The notes below the pieces were generated by a model. The model was not told the DNA's origin and ran no database searches. It worked only from the letters and a program-made list of their open reading frames with translations. The position numbers and the translations under genes are program-made. This document shows positions 46,655 through 58,564 of a stretch of 64,000 nucleotides of DNA, one piece after another; the stretch's first letter is position 1, and each line of letters starts with the position of its first letter. Source of the DNA: Sinonovacula constricta (lineage: Eukaryota > Mollusca > Bivalvia > Cardiida > Solecurtidae); contig CM017573.1 of assembly GCA_007844125.1 (NCBI GenBank), positions 9,629,087-9,693,086 on the forward strand, read 5' to 3'.

Positions 46655-47350
46655 TATTGAATGTGTCGGTACGATGTAACAAAAGACTAACCAAAACAAA
46701 ACAAAACAAAACCAAACGTTGTTAATTTCGAAAGACAATCATGTTGGGTTTTTTTCTTCTTCTAATTTTGGAATAAATTTAGTATTCAAATGTTACGCCA
46801 ATATTTGAAGATCTTTTATATCATTTTATATTATTTTATAATATTTTACATTATTTTATATTATTTTGTGTTTTATATAATTTTAAAATATTTTATACTA
46901 TTATATATTATTATATATTATTTTATATATTATAATATTTTATATTTTATATATTTTTATATTATTTTATAATATTTTACATTATTTTATATTATTTTAC
47001 AATGTTTCATATTATTTGATAATATTTTATATTCTTTATATTATTTTATATTTTTTAATATTTTATTTTAAATATAATTTTATATTATTTTATTCTTTAT
47101 ATTCTTATAACAGATTTTCTTAGGGTTTCTTTTGTAGATTGTGTCGGCACAACGTAACAAAAGACAAAACAAAAGGAAACGAAACATTGTTAGATATTAA
47201 AGTGTTTTGTGTTGTTTTTTCTTCTAATTTTGGAATAAATTCACTATTACAACTTTACGCCTATATCTGAAGATCTTTTATATTATTTTTTAATTAATTT
47301 TATTCTTTATAATCTTTTAACAGATTTTCTTTGGGATTCTTTTGTACAAT
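46655..47350 (+). repeat. Direct duplication flanking an AT-rich tandem array
   Basis: 46660-46830 and 47140-47300 share gtaacaaaagac, ttcttctaattttggaataa and tgaagatcttttatat. 47090-47140 and 47290-47345 share cagattttct. Between them (46805-47105) lies a ttttatatta-type array. Confidence 0.75.
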
Positions 47351-48015
47351 GAATATACTAAAATCCGTTAGTACGTTTTTCAAGCTAAGTTCGGCGGTGG
47401 TTGTTCTGCTTTACCAGATCCGAGGCATCCCGTTGTTTTGTCAATTTTAACTAATGAAGGCCACCGGGCCGATGTGCTGACCCGTGCACTACCTTCAGGA
47501 GAACATATTTCCCATTTCTCTCATTTCTTTCCATCTCATTTCCACTACCCCACGAACTACCTCTCCGAAGGTCAGTCCGCATTTCTGAAATTGCAGTTCC
47601 GAAACCTTATCTTACTGAAACAGGGTTAATTATGGTCCGTTGGGCGCTGGCCGTCAATCAACGTGTGCTTAATGGACAGTCGCGGTCATTGTGACCCAGA
47701 TTAGCAGACCAGCGATCGATAATTGCAGCAAAAACAATAAGAATAAATCAAGTCCTCCCACCCCACTACCCTCACCCAACTCCGACGAACCGTACGTACT
47801 CAAATCATAGAGATCCGCGATACAAACCATGTTCAGTCACGTGTTTATTCTTTTGGATGCTCGATGAAAGATTAGATGTGCAGTTGTTGTTGTTGTTGTT
47901 TTGTCGAAAGAGATGCTGTTCATAATATAACAAGTGAAAATGAAAGAAAACTGTTATGAAAGAAACTAACAAAAAATGCTTGACATTTGTAGGAATATAA
48001 CTACGGTGTAATGAG
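47351..48015. promoter_or_regulatory. Unique block with ERE-type IR3
   Basis: GGTCA-TTG-TGACC at 47684-47696 is an exact IR3. 47435-47760 is non-repetitive and GC-richer, with a possible regulatory role. The short open frame at 47438 is not recognised. Confidence 0.35.
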
Positions 48016-48020
48016 TTGAA

Positions 48021-48722
48021 ATGAGCGCCCCCCCACACCCCACACCCCACACACACCGACTTACACCCCCCTCTCCACCCCCTCTCCCACACAAACACCC
48101 ACACACCGACCTACTCCCCCCTCTCCACCACCCTCTCCCACACCCACACCCACACACCGACCTACACCCCCCTCTCCACCCCCCTCTCCCACCCCCACAC
48201 CCACACACCGACCTACACCCCCCCTCTCCACCCCTCTCCCACACACACACCCACACACCGACCTACACCCCCCTCTCCACCCCCTCTCCCACACAAAGAC
48301 CCACACACCGACCTACACCCCCCTCTCCAGCCCCCCTCTCCCACACCCACACCCACACACCGACCTACACCCCCCTCTCCCACACACACACCGACCTACA
48401 CCCCCTCTCCAGCCCCCCCTCTCCTACACCCACACCCACACACCGACCTACACCCCCCTCTCCCACACCCACACCCACACACCGACCTACACCCCCCTCT
48501 CCAGCCCCCTCTCCCACACCCACACCCACACACCGACCTACACCCCCCTCTCCAGCCCCCCTCTCCCACACACACACCCACACACCGACCTACACCCCCC
48601 TCTCCAGCCCCCCTCTCCCACACCCACACCCACACACCGACCTACACCCCCCTCTCCAGCCCCCCTCTCCCACACACACACCCACACACCGACCTACACC
48701 CCCTCTCCCACACACACACCTA
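48021..48722 (+). repeat. C-rich tandem array (about 55-bp unit, variable length)
   Basis: Units built from cacacaccgacctacacccc, ctctccagccccc and ctcccacacccacacc. 12-13 units with internal length variation. The 243-codon Pro/His/Thr frame and minus-strand Gly/Val/Cys frames are artefacts. Confidence 0.95.
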
Positions 48723-48734
48723 CCCAACATTGAA

Positions 48735-49172
48735 TATATCAAATGCATGTAACAATATCTTTGCACTGCTGTTGTAAAATTTAGGAATACTTTCTAAGTA
48801 ATGACGATTTTGAACACTAAATATGTTAGAAGAAAGTAAAAGTTGCGAAAAATCACTTTAAATGTTATTTCCGAAATATGATCTCTGCTAAACATAGATA
48901 TCGACGTCAGAGTGGACAATCCGGATGACGATATAACGTGATGTTGAGAGTAAGTTGTCACGTGGTTTTCTTAGTTTAAAAATAGCAATCTCTGCAGCGT
49001 GGCTCAGATAGCAAATGCTTGTTTGTAATGTGTGATAGGGCGTTATTCTTCACTTTTTAAACAAATGTGTCACATAAGTAAACAACATTTCGCTGCATCT
49101 TACCAGGAAGCTACAAATCATTTGGCTGTCTGAGAGAAAAGCTATGGTCTAAACTGTCGGATACTACATTAA
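48735..49172 (-). mobile_element. TTAA MITE, reverse copy bordered by the C-rich array
   Basis: Right end intact (ctaaactgtcggatactaca, TTAA 49169-49172). The left terminus is missing and the C-rich array starts where subterminal atatatcaaatgcatgtaac would continue. Confidence 0.75.
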
Positions 49173-49770
49173 ACACGATATACATGCATATATTACAAGA
49201 TTCAAACAATTATCAACAGTATAAAATGTGTGACCAGACGTCATTTTAGGAAGTTTAAGTTTATGTTATTTTGTGCAGCGTTACAATACAAGGTTCAAAC
49301 GAATACCAACAGTATAAAATGTGTGACCAGACGTAAATTTAGGAAGTTTTAGGATAAGTTACTTGTGCAGCGTGTAAATAGAAATGTATTGCTCTTAAAA
49401 TCCTGTAGTTCCTAGTCCGCAATAACAAGGCACACAAGGACGCTGAATCTGCAATCGCCTGGCAGACCATACCATGACCGCTTGCAGAGCATGTGCTGGT
49501 GCCAAAGAAGAAATTTCATCGCTAGAGCATTACCGGGACACTCTCTCGTCAGTCTCTGAGTCAGTTTAATGATTACTATCATGACCTGTCAATATTTTGA
49601 TTTATTGTTAAGAATGCGTTGCTAGGCACCCGGTCGTAAAGTGCCACTCCATGCACATGACGATGGCGATAACGCCACCAGATGAGTCGGATTGGCATTT
49701 AGACTTGACCCTAGAGTGAACGCTGCGGCATCCGCTGTCTGGACTATTTGTATTCCTCCATAAAGTTCAG
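49173..49770. other. Short direct duplication and unique sequence
   Basis: 49200-49262 and 49272-49350 share caagattcaaac/caaggttcaaac and acagtataaaatgtgtgacc. 49430-49760 is unique, GC-richer, without an exon. Confidence 0.5.
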
Positions 49771-50010
49771 GGCTCGTATTCACCAACCATTCTTAAGTCT
49801 TAAGTCATTACTTAAGCCCAAGTCACAATTTTCATACCAACAAAAACAAGCTTATTTATGAAGTTTCAATGTGATTTTAAGGTCAAAGAAGCAATGTTTA
49901 ACAGTCATGCAATTTTACAGACATGTAACTTAAAACATAATGAAGATATTTTGGATTGAAATCCGTGACTTAAGCAATCCTAAATTAAGAATAGCTGATG
50001 AATACTGGCC
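49771..50010 (-). mobile_element. MITE E, full copy, reverse
   Basis: Termini ggctcgtattcaccaaccat and tgatgaatactggccc. Interior cataccaacaaaaacaagct is the reverse of the copy at 23971. Confidence 0.8.
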
Positions 50011-50019
50011 CAGGCCTAT

Positions 50020-50100
50020 GGCTGGAGCTGTACGTCATCGCGTGGGCTCGAATCCCAGTCGGGTAAAATCTTTCATCTGGGTAGATTTTCCAGACGACGT
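50020..50100 (+). mobile_element. SINE B-like fragment at the edge of the 19-bp array
   Basis: Box B gcgtgggctcgaatcccagt, then agattttccagacgac, which aligns with agattttccagctaacatgc of the SINE B copy at 36508. The array begins inside this block. Confidence 0.6.
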
Positions 50101-52092
50101 GAACTGTTCCAGACGACATGCAATGTTCCAGACGACAGGCAATGTTCCAGACGACATACACTGTTCCAGGCGACATGCACTGTTCCAGACGACATGCACT
50201 GTTCCCGACGACACGCACCGTCCCTGACGACATGCAATGTGGCAGACGACATACACTGTTCCAGACGACATGCACTGTTCCAGACGACATACAACGTTCC
50301 ATGCGACATGCACTGTTCTAGACGACATGCACTGTTCCCGACGACACGCACCGTCCCTGACGACAGGCTATGTTCCAGGCGACATGCACTGTTCCAGACG
50401 ACATGCAATGTCCCAGACGACATGCACTGTTCCAGATGTTCCAGACGACATTCACTGTTCCAGACGACATACACTGTTCCAGACGACATGCACTGTTCCA
50501 GACGACATACACTGTTCCAGATGTTCCAGATGACATACACTGTTCCAGACGACGTGCACTGCTCCAAACGACGTGCAATGTTCCAGACGACATGCAATGT
50601 TTCAGACGACATACACTGTTCCAGATGTTCCAGACGACATACACTGTTCCAGACGACATGCACTGCTCCAAACGACATGCAATGTTCCAGACGACATGCA
50701 CTGTTCCAGACGACATGCAATGTTCCAGTGTTCCAGACGACATACACTGTTCCAGGCGACATGCAATGTTCCAGACGACATACACTATTCCAGACGACAT
50801 GCACTGTTCCACACGACATGCAGACGACATGCACTGTTCCACACGACATGCACTGTTCCAGACAACATGCAATGTTCCAGACGACATGCACTGTTCCAGA
50901 CAACATGCAATGTTCCAGACGACATACACTGTTCCACACGACATGCAATGTTCCAGACGACATACACTGTTCCACACGACATGCAATGTTCCAGACGACA
51001 TACACTATTCCAGACGACATGCACTGTTCCACACGACATGCAGACGACATGCACTGTTCCAGACGACATGCACTGTTCCACACGACATGCACTGTTCCAC
51101 ACGACATGCACTGTTCCAGACAACATGCAATGTTCCAGACGACATGCACTGTTCCAGACGACATTCCCTGTTCCAGACGACATGCAGACGACATGCACTG
51201 TTCCACACGACATGCACTGTTCCAGACAACATGCAATGTTCCAGACGACATACACTGTTCCAGACGACATGCACTGTTCCAGACGACATGCACTGTTCCA
51301 GACGACATACAGACGACATGCACTGTTCCAGACGACATACACTGTTCCAGACGACATGCACTGTTCCAGATGTTCCAGACGACATACACTGTTCCAGACG
51401 ACATGCACTGCTCCAAACGACATGCAATGTTCCAGACGACATGCAATGTTCCAGACGACACGCAATGTTCCAGACGACAGGCAATGTTCCAGACGACATG
51501 CACTGTTCCAGACGACATGCAATGTTCCAGACGACATACACTACTCCAGACGACATGCAATGTTCCACACGACATGCAGACGACATGCACTGTTCCACAC
51601 GACATGCACTGTTCCAGACGACATGCACTGTTCCAGACGACATGCACCGTCCCTGACGACATGCAATGTTCCAGACGACATGCACTGTTCCACACGACAT
51701 GCACCGTCCCTGACGACATGCAATGTTCCAGACGACATGCAATGTTCCAGACGACATGCACCGTCCCTGACGACATGCAATGTTCCACACGATATGCAAT
51801 GTTCCAGACGACATGCACCGTCCCTGACGACATGCACTGTTCCAGACGACATGCGCTGTTCCAGACGACATGCAATGTTCCAGACGACATGCGCTGTTCC
51901 AGACGACATGCAATGTTCCAGACGACATGCGCTGTTCCAGACGACATACACTGTTCCAGACGACATGCAATGTTCCAGACGACATACACTGTTCCAGACG
52001 ACATGCAATGTTCCAGACGACATACACTGTTCCAGACGACATGCACTGTTCCAGACGACATGCAATGTTCCATACGACATGCACCGTTCCAG
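50094..52092 (+). repeat. 19-bp minisatellite, about 100 units
   Basis: Unit gttccagacgacatgcact with a few alleles (ataca, gcaat, cacacg, ccctgacgacatgcaccgt). Because the unit has no stop in any frame on either strand and three units make 19 codons, frames of 200 to almost 700 codons appear on both strands. These are not genes. Confidence 0.97.
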
Positions 52093-52415
52093 ACTACAAT
52101 GTAGTTGCAATGTTCGCACAGCTTGCATAGTTCGAACATTCCACCTACGCCATAAACAATCATAAACTTAATTTATCCGCATTAAAATAAGAATGTCACT
52201 GAATGTTAGATCGGTTAGGTCTCAACAGGAGAAACCACGCGGATAAATCACAACAATTCCATTTCTTCTAATTGCAAAAAATATTAAATTTCAATATGTT
52301 AAGTACAAAAATCTTCAAAAACAAGATTTAAAAAAATAATATTTTCAATTGCTTTATTTAATGGTAATCTCCACTGTGTTTGAAAAAGATTAGAAAATTA
52401 TCCAAAGTCAGACTG
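52093..52415. other. Unassigned upstream sequence
   Basis: AT-rich; nothing recognised. Confidence 0.4.
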
Positions 52416-52416
52416 T

Positions 52417-52821
52417 GTTTGTTTATTGGGTTTATCGTCGCACCAACAGTATTTCAGTTATCTGGAGACGTTGTCCACTTGAAGCAGATATAGTGCTGCC
52501 TTCACTGTGTATAGCATGTTTGTTTATTGGGATTATCGTATCACCAACAGTATTTCAGTTATCTGGAGACGTTGTCCACCTGAAGCAGATATAGTGCTGC
52601 ATTCACTGTGTATAGCATGCCGTGAACACCTGGCATGATACCACACCCAGTCACATTATCCTGACACCGGGCCAACCAGTCGTGGAACTACCCTTATATT
52701 TGCTTGAGCGTTAGCAAGGGAGCTATACCACTACCATTTTTAACGACGTTGGTATGTCGCGGCCAGGGATCGAACCCGTACCTGGAGCCGACGCTCTACC
52801 GATTGCGCTACCAGGCCCGGT
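52417..52821 (-). mobile_element. SINE A with two tail units
   Basis: Reverse copy. Two tail units at the left (gtttattgggtttatcgtcg; gtttattgggattatcgtat), body ccgggccaaccagtcgtgga, head at the right (cgattgcgctaccaggcccg). Confidence 0.9.
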
Positions 52822-53630
52822 TTCAGATTGTGTATTTCATTTCTAAAACTGTTGCTTCATTGAAGTCGTGATATAGTTGAAACCGTGTTGTTAGGGTCAG
52901 CAATTATTCCCAAATACCCAGAGACAAGTCTTCTCTAAAACGTGTAAAATTGTGGATTACATACAGGAAATACAGGAAATACGTCAGGTAAGACAACAAT
53001 GGAATAAAATGTACCCTGATCTCTTGATTAAAATTGTATCAACATGATATCCTTCAAAAACTGTGTTGTTTGTCGCTTGGGAAAAATAAAAACCACTGCA
53101 ACAACTTTCAGCTATTTTAAGCATTTCAAAGGTCATTTCTTGCGCATGCGGGAAAATACGTCATTCGTCAATTATAGACATTAGTTATTTGCTCCATAGA
53201 AACGCACTAGTTTACATAAATGCCAAGATCGGATCGCTAAAATAGGACTAAGTCGCGTTTATTTTAGCACTAGAAATTGTGGCATATTAGATATTTATTT
53301 AGATATACGCAGCTCTTTAGAGGGGTTAGCCTTGGTTATTCCATGATAATTAATTGATCAATTAATTAGCTATCGTGAGTGGTAGGTTGTTATTGTGGTT
53401 GTCTTTATTTATATATACCTATGATGATTTGCATAAAAACGAAGGTCATTTCAATTATGTATGATAACGAACGTGATGTAAATACAATTAATAATAAATA
53501 TACAACAAAATAAATAATGACGCATGTCTCTAAATTTTTGTAGCAAAACCAGCCGAGAACACAGAACATTTAGTAAGCTTAAAAACAATAAGAGCTTTTT
53601 CTTGTTTTGTTCCTTTGTACCGACTCAATT
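52822..53630. other. Unassigned upstream sequence
   Basis: Contains ttgcgcatgcggg (53139), an imperfect NRF1-type word. Otherwise AT-rich. Confidence 0.4.
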
Positions 53631-53808
53631 ATGGTCATTTTGACGAGCTAGTTATTGGTAGAGGAAGACTTGTGTCTGGGTAGAACCAGTGGCGCATAGT
53701 AGGTTAGCAAGAAAACCTCCCGATATGACAGTTGTCGCCCCGACCCACGTGGCAAGGAGCTGAGGAGTGACAAGTCGGCGACTCTAAACGCCCAACCACG
53801 GGCGCCCG
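53630..53808 (-). mobile_element. SINE B
   Basis: Reverse copy, head at right (cgactctaaacgcccaacca, cgggcgcccg), body ctgggtagaaccagtggcgc. Part of box B deleted. Confidence 0.75.
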
Positions 53809-53933
53809 TCTTTTTAAACTAACTGAAATATAAAGTTATAAACATATCGAAAAACTATCACGTGGCTTGATGGCATTTTTATAGAAAAAATACCCGCTCT
53901 TGATTTAACTATTTGTGGTCTTACAACAAAATA

Positions 53934-53937
<4 letters not shown>

Positions 53938-54011
<74 letters not shown>

Positions 54012-54170
54012 TGCGTGCGTGTGTGTGTATGTGTGTGTAGGTAGGTGGGTGGGTAGGTAGGTAGGTAGGTAGGTAGGTAGGTAGGTAGGTAGGTAGGTAG
54101 GTAGGTAGGTAGGTAGGTAGGTAGGTAGGTAAGTAGGTAGGTATTGGGTAGGTAGGTAGATAGTTATAGA
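53938..54170 (+). repeat. (TG)n and (GTAG)n tract
   Basis: TG/CGTG run 53938-54035, then GGTA tetranucleotides to about 54160. Confidence 0.97.
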
Positions 54171-54189
54171 TATATAGTTACATCGCATA

Positions 54190-54352
54190 GACACAATTAT
54201 GGCCATATTGGTCTAGCTAATAATTTATGGAAGATGTTACACAAATGTCTGGGTAAAACCACCGGTGCACCGCAAGGCATCTAGAAGACCTTCCAAATGG
54301 AATTTCTAGCTCGGGCCTCTAACCTCTAACCGCTCGGCTTCGGGTGCCCCCT
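54190..54352 (-). mobile_element. SINE B, degraded
   Basis: tctgggtaaaaccaccggtg, gcatctagaagaccttcc, head end ctaaccgctcggcttcgggt. Box B deleted. Confidence 0.7.
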
Positions 54353-54857
54353 CTACCATATAGCACTATCATACTTATATCGTTATCGGAGTAGAAATTA
54401 CGCGGCTATCCGCCGTTAAATAATCTGCGATATTGCAAAATTTCCTCGATCTGATCTGTACGTATAATCGTTGGGGCTGGATGACTAGATCTGCACCACT
54501 TGTTGCTTATTTTGTAAATGTCGTTATCTAAGCACGAGGTAAGGAACAAGACCAAATAAGTGATAGCCAAAATTTTAGTTATTATTGTTACCAAATGTTA
54601 AATAAGAATAAGAATATATGACAAAGCCCTATGAGCATTGCATTATATACCAGACCCCTGAAAAGGCACAGGACAAAGGTATTTCACATGCAAGCCAAAT
54701 GTAAAAGTAAGCACAAATCTGTGATGAATCATTTGACAAAAAGAGCAAACCCAACAGATACGGCTTTGGTACGGTCAGTCTACAGAAACGACCGACTGGG
54801 GTGCTTAAACCGGTTTTACAAAGCTCTAACCTCGCACTTCCTGATGGGTGTCTCAAT
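54353..54857. other. Unassigned upstream sequence
   Basis: Overlapping open frames on both strands (54629-54951) match nothing recognised. Confidence 0.4.
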
Positions 54858-54859
54858 GA

Positions 54860-54955
54860 TAAAGGTGGCATCCGACAGTTTTTCTCATTATTATAATAAT
54901 GTCTTATCCTTGTTTGGGGGAAATGTGGCACAATTTCTGGAAGAAATATAGAACT
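54860..54955 (-). mobile_element. TTAA MITE, terminal fragment
   Basis: aaaggtggcatccgacagtt then cttatccttgtttgggg, matching the left part of the copy at 59839. Confidence 0.65.
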
Positions 54956-55243
54956 TAATTCTAAGAAAAGGCGAATTGAATGCCTAAATAGGGTATTTTG
55001 GTGAAATTGAAATTGTCTCCATTGTTAGAAAATATCCAAGGTAGTCCAAACTGTAGGTAGGTCCTTTTAGTTGAAATTCTTGGACTTTATCACCTGTTCT
55101 TTCTGTAGACATTTCAATAACATTGAAATTTCTTACTTTTGCACAAAAAAGCTTAAAATCCTTTGACATACTTATAAAGATTACATATTTTAAAAAAGAA
55201 AATGTACGTGTTTGGTCATGATGTGTTATGAACATTCTATTCT

Positions 55244-55792
55244 TTATATTTTTGTATTTTGTATTTTGGGTTTTACGGCGCACCGACACTTAACATGTCA
55301 TAACGGCGACGAATACAAAGAAGTTTAATGCGAGTAGAGCACAATCAGATTAAAACTAAACTATGTAAGTAAAATATAAAAAAAATATAAAACACTATTA
55401 GGTTAAAATAATGTGAGTAATAGTTGAAAACAGGTTAATATATTAAACGGTTTTAAAATGTATCACGTTTGCTAAATAATCAGTTTACAAAATTATAACC
55501 TATTAAGAATACTAATCTCGTTCAAGAAGCAAACAAGGTTAGAATCCGACACTGTCTTAAACAGTTCGTACATGTTATTAACATTAAAATACTTCGACCG
55601 AATATGGTCAGTGTCGATACACTGTAATAAAATATGATTGTCAGTGGTTCCTGGCAAGGAACACATACATGTTGAACTTCTCGTGATGATGTGTAACTTG
55701 CGTATCACAAGGAAAGCAGATAAGTGATCAAACACATCCAAAAGCACAAGCATAAAAACCGAGTAAAACAAATGAAAGGACCTTACTTGCAT
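55244..55792 (-). pseudogene. LINE remnant: end of reverse transcriptase ORF and 3' UTR
   Basis: Minus-strand frame ending with a stop near 55493. It encodes TCMCSLPGTTDNHILLQC followed by RSKYFNVNNMYELFKTVSDS and a final FLNEISILNRL. The C...H....C pattern near the C-terminus, followed by a 'LF-x-V...FL-x-E...L' ending, is typical of non-LTR retrotransposon proteins. The 3' UTR runs to about 55244 and ends gtgcgccgtaaaacccaaaa with short aaatac-type repeats, as LINE tails do. No reverse transcriptase core is present, so it is a 5'-truncated dead copy. Family-level assignment is from memory and is not certain. Confidence 0.55.
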
Positions 55793-55885
55793 TTAAGGAT
55801 TATTCAGAGGAGACTACATACACTCCAAAGAGCACAAGCATAAAAAAACGAGTAAAACAGATGAAAGTACCTACCTACATCAGTC
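55736..55885 (+). repeat. Direct duplication of about 60 bp
   Basis: agagcacaagcataaaaaaa and aaaagcacaagcataaaaac blocks with following cgagtaaaacag/aatgaaa at 55738-55797 and 55827-55885. Confidence 0.65.
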
Positions 55886-55949
55886 GTGAAATAAATTTCT
55901 AATTTTTTTTTGCAAATAAAATAAGCACAATTGGGATGAAAATAGCGTG

Positions 55950-56430
55950 GTCACACAAGTTAGCGGTCACGTAGTTTCTTAGTTTAAAAATAGCCCACTG
56001 CGTAGCGTGGCTCAGATAGAAAATATGTGTTTGTTATTACAACTGTGGTGTCATGCTTCATATATTACATAGTTGGACATAATTACATCATTTCGCGGAA
56101 TCTTTATATGTAGCGTTTTGTTTTGTTTTTGAAATAAATTGCAGCGACAATTTATGACCATTACAGCAACGTCCAGCCTTTTTTTCGGAGGAAGAACCCA
56201 GACAAAAATGTCTGGGTAGAACCACTATCGCACCGTAATTCAGCTGAAAACATTAAGTCCTTCGTCCCGACCGGGACTCGAACCCACACGGTGAGAGGCT
56301 AAACAGTGAGAGGAGTTACAAATCGGCGATTCCACCACTACGCCACGGGCGCCCCCGTCTTTTCGGGTAAAAATGACTTATTTGGCTATTTAAAAGAAAA
56401 ATAAATCTGGCCCAAACTGTTGAATACCAC
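55950..56430 (-). mobile_element. TTAA MITE, reverse copy split by a SINE B
   Basis: 55955-56120 (gtggctcagatagaaaatat, ttagtttaaaaatagcccac) and 56362-56430 (cccaaactgttgaataccac) belong to one MITE. SINE B lies between. Confidence 0.65.
56130..56357 (-). mobile_element. SINE B, full copy
   Basis: Reverse copy. Head at right (accactacgccacgggcgcc), box B gggactcgaacccacacggt read on this strand, body tctgggtagaaccactatcg. Confidence 0.85.
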
Positions 56431-56840
56431 ATTGAAAAGGTGCGCACCAACAGCTCACCAACGGTACCCATATATGTGTAGGATTCAATACAACACCAAC
56501 ATTGTTGTCGAACCGGGGAACGTTAATCGTGAGTTCAGCGGTCAATATTTGAGACCGTATTAACGTATAATTGACGTTACGTCGGATTACGTCACGGACT
56601 ATTGGCATTGAGTTCACCCCAGATAATGTCGTGTCACGTGCCTGTCGGTTGCCATGTGCGGCGGCGTCAAACAACATATGAGTTGTATGTATCGGTTCAT
56701 ATGTTATAAAGAGTTATAAAATCAATAAATGCTGGCTATAGACCCTTATAACCTTAAAATCCGATTTGCTACGGGTGATTGTATGTCCTTGCCGGTTCCA
56801 CTGTGACATGGTGTTTTGTGCTGTTTTAGCTTTTTTGTTT
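56431..56840. other. Unassigned upstream sequence
   Basis: 56450-56700 is unique and moderately GC-rich. The minus-strand open frame (56390-56677) has no recognised motif. Confidence 0.4.
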
Positions 56841-56859
56841 TTTTTAGATACATCGCAGT

Positions 56860-57000
56860 CTTGTAACTTTTCCGATTGCTCAACCTCCTACCGCGAAAGT
56901 TCGAGTCCCGGTCGAAGCGGAAAAAAATACCTGATCTGCGGTATGACGGTGGTTCTACCAAGACATTGGGCGTCAATATATTGATTATAATTCTGACGAT
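56860..57000 (+). mobile_element. SINE B, divergent
   Basis: cttgtaacttttccgattgc, box B aaagttcgagtcccg, tctgcggtatgacggtggtt. More diverged than the other copies. Confidence 0.6.
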
Positions 57001-57234
57001 GTGGTTTATTTTAAAATAAAAAATAAAAACAGACATTACTTTTATGTTTTGTTCCTGAATAAAAGTTAACACAATTCCCAGGTAGAGTAAACGGGTATAT
57101 ATAAATAGATACACCAACATGGGTGGATTCTAATGAAAAACTTCTCACCAGATCTTTATTCCACTCATAAGCAGGTGCTAGAAGAAAAACAAAACAAAGG
57201 AAGCATGCCATTTTTATCTGGGGAGAACTATAAA

Positions 57235-57567
57235 CCAATAGATAATAGAATTTTTCCACATCAGTCAAGAGCGCTTATCTTGGCGGCCATTTTTGATGGC
57301 AACTTCAAGGGATTTTCAAATGAATTGTATAGAAGCGTTAATTTTATTTTCTTGTATTTTCTTTATTTGTGTTCCAAAAATTAAAAGCTATACACCATTG
57401 AAAGGTTCATGTTTTTAAAATACAATATTTTGGAAATTGATAAATGCACAAAGATTTAATACAAATAAACAAAACAAAATTATTGGCTCATCCTTAAACA
57501 AAATGAACAGTGTATCTTTTTTAGGTTGCAATTTTTTACCTTTTAAACTATCAAAATATAGTTTAGA
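57235..57567 (+). mobile_element. MITE F, 5' part
   Basis: Shares ttcaagggattttcaaatga, attaaaagctatacaccatt and caaaatgaacagtgtatc with the copy at 36776. Broken by SINE B at 57572. Confidence 0.75.
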
Positions 57568-57571
57568 TATA

Positions 57572-57750
57572 GCCTCTCACCGCGCGGGTTCGAATCCCGT
57601 TCGGGGCGAAGAACTTAATGTGGGAAGGTCTTCCAGCTGACTAACGGTGCGCCGGTGGTTCTACCCAGACATGTGTCTGGGGTCTTCCTCCACCGGAATA
57701 GCTGGACGTTGCTATAATAATCATAATTGGTCGCTGCGATGAATTAAAAA
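57572..57750 (+). mobile_element. SINE B, head partly missing
   Basis: Starts at agcctctcaccgcgcgggtt (box B). Body ggaaggtcttccagctgact, gtgcgccggtggttctaccc, end atcataattggtcgctgcga. Confidence 0.85.
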
Positions 57751-58564
57751 ACAGCATATTTATTTAAGATATATGTTAAATAAATACTTGGTCATTAAAA
57801 ATGTACAAAAACAAACAATCCTGTTGTTATACGCGTATAACGCCTCGATAATATCTATCAGTTGGTATTTTTTAGTGAAGGATATGTTACAATTTTATAA
57901 GTTTCTTTTCTTTTTACAAAAAAAATTTGATCTGAACTTGTATTGGCTTCTTTAATATATTTAATTGACATGCGGAAGTTAATATGTAGCACATTGTATA
58001 ATAAATTAATTGTAAATTATCCACATTGCCAATGTTTGTTTCAACATTTCCGACAATAGAATCCATTGAATTTTTTTGTCACAAAGTTATTAACAAAAAG
58101 GATAACAAGAAAGATATGATTATGCAATCTAAAGACGTTTGGGATGTCCGTGCTGTATGGCATAAGATAAAATATCACCGCTTGGTGGCATCATTATTGG
58201 ACTAATTAATCAAAGAATCTAAATATTACATTAACAACAAAGGCAGACGTGTTCCGAGATTGTTATCGGTCAATAGTGTTTCCAGTACCACCAGATAACA
58301 ATGCCGAACAACAGTGAACCCGTCTGGGGTGTCTAAAGTCACGTGATTTGACGATAATGAACCATGTGACACGATAAACCAAAGGTCAATTAGTGTCTGA
58401 CCTTTGGTTATATCGATGTAGATCAGTGATAACACTATAGGTCAATAAATATTTACAACCGGTTGTTCTACGTAGATATTTCTGAAGACAATGGCTGTGA
58501 ATCCTGCCTCATGCACTTCTGTCTATACACTGTATGGTAGGAATGTAACTCCCTGCCCTGTATT
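57751..58564. other. Upstream sequence with a nuclear-receptor-like palindrome
   Basis: AACCAAAGGTCA (58377-58388) and TGACCTTTGGTT (58398-58409) are perfect 12-bp inverted arms around a 9-bp loop. Otherwise AT-rich with no exon. Confidence 0.5.

Noticed and set aside
48021..48752. 243-codon Pro/His/Thr-rich frame and minus-strand Gly/Cys/Val frames
   Set aside because: Translation of a C-rich minisatellite; no start context, domain or splice support.
50073..52165. Open frames of up to about 700 codons on both strands, Cys/His/Arg- or Val/Trp/Ser-rich
   Set aside because: They exist only because the 19-bp unit contains no stop in any frame. Both strands and several frames are equally open.
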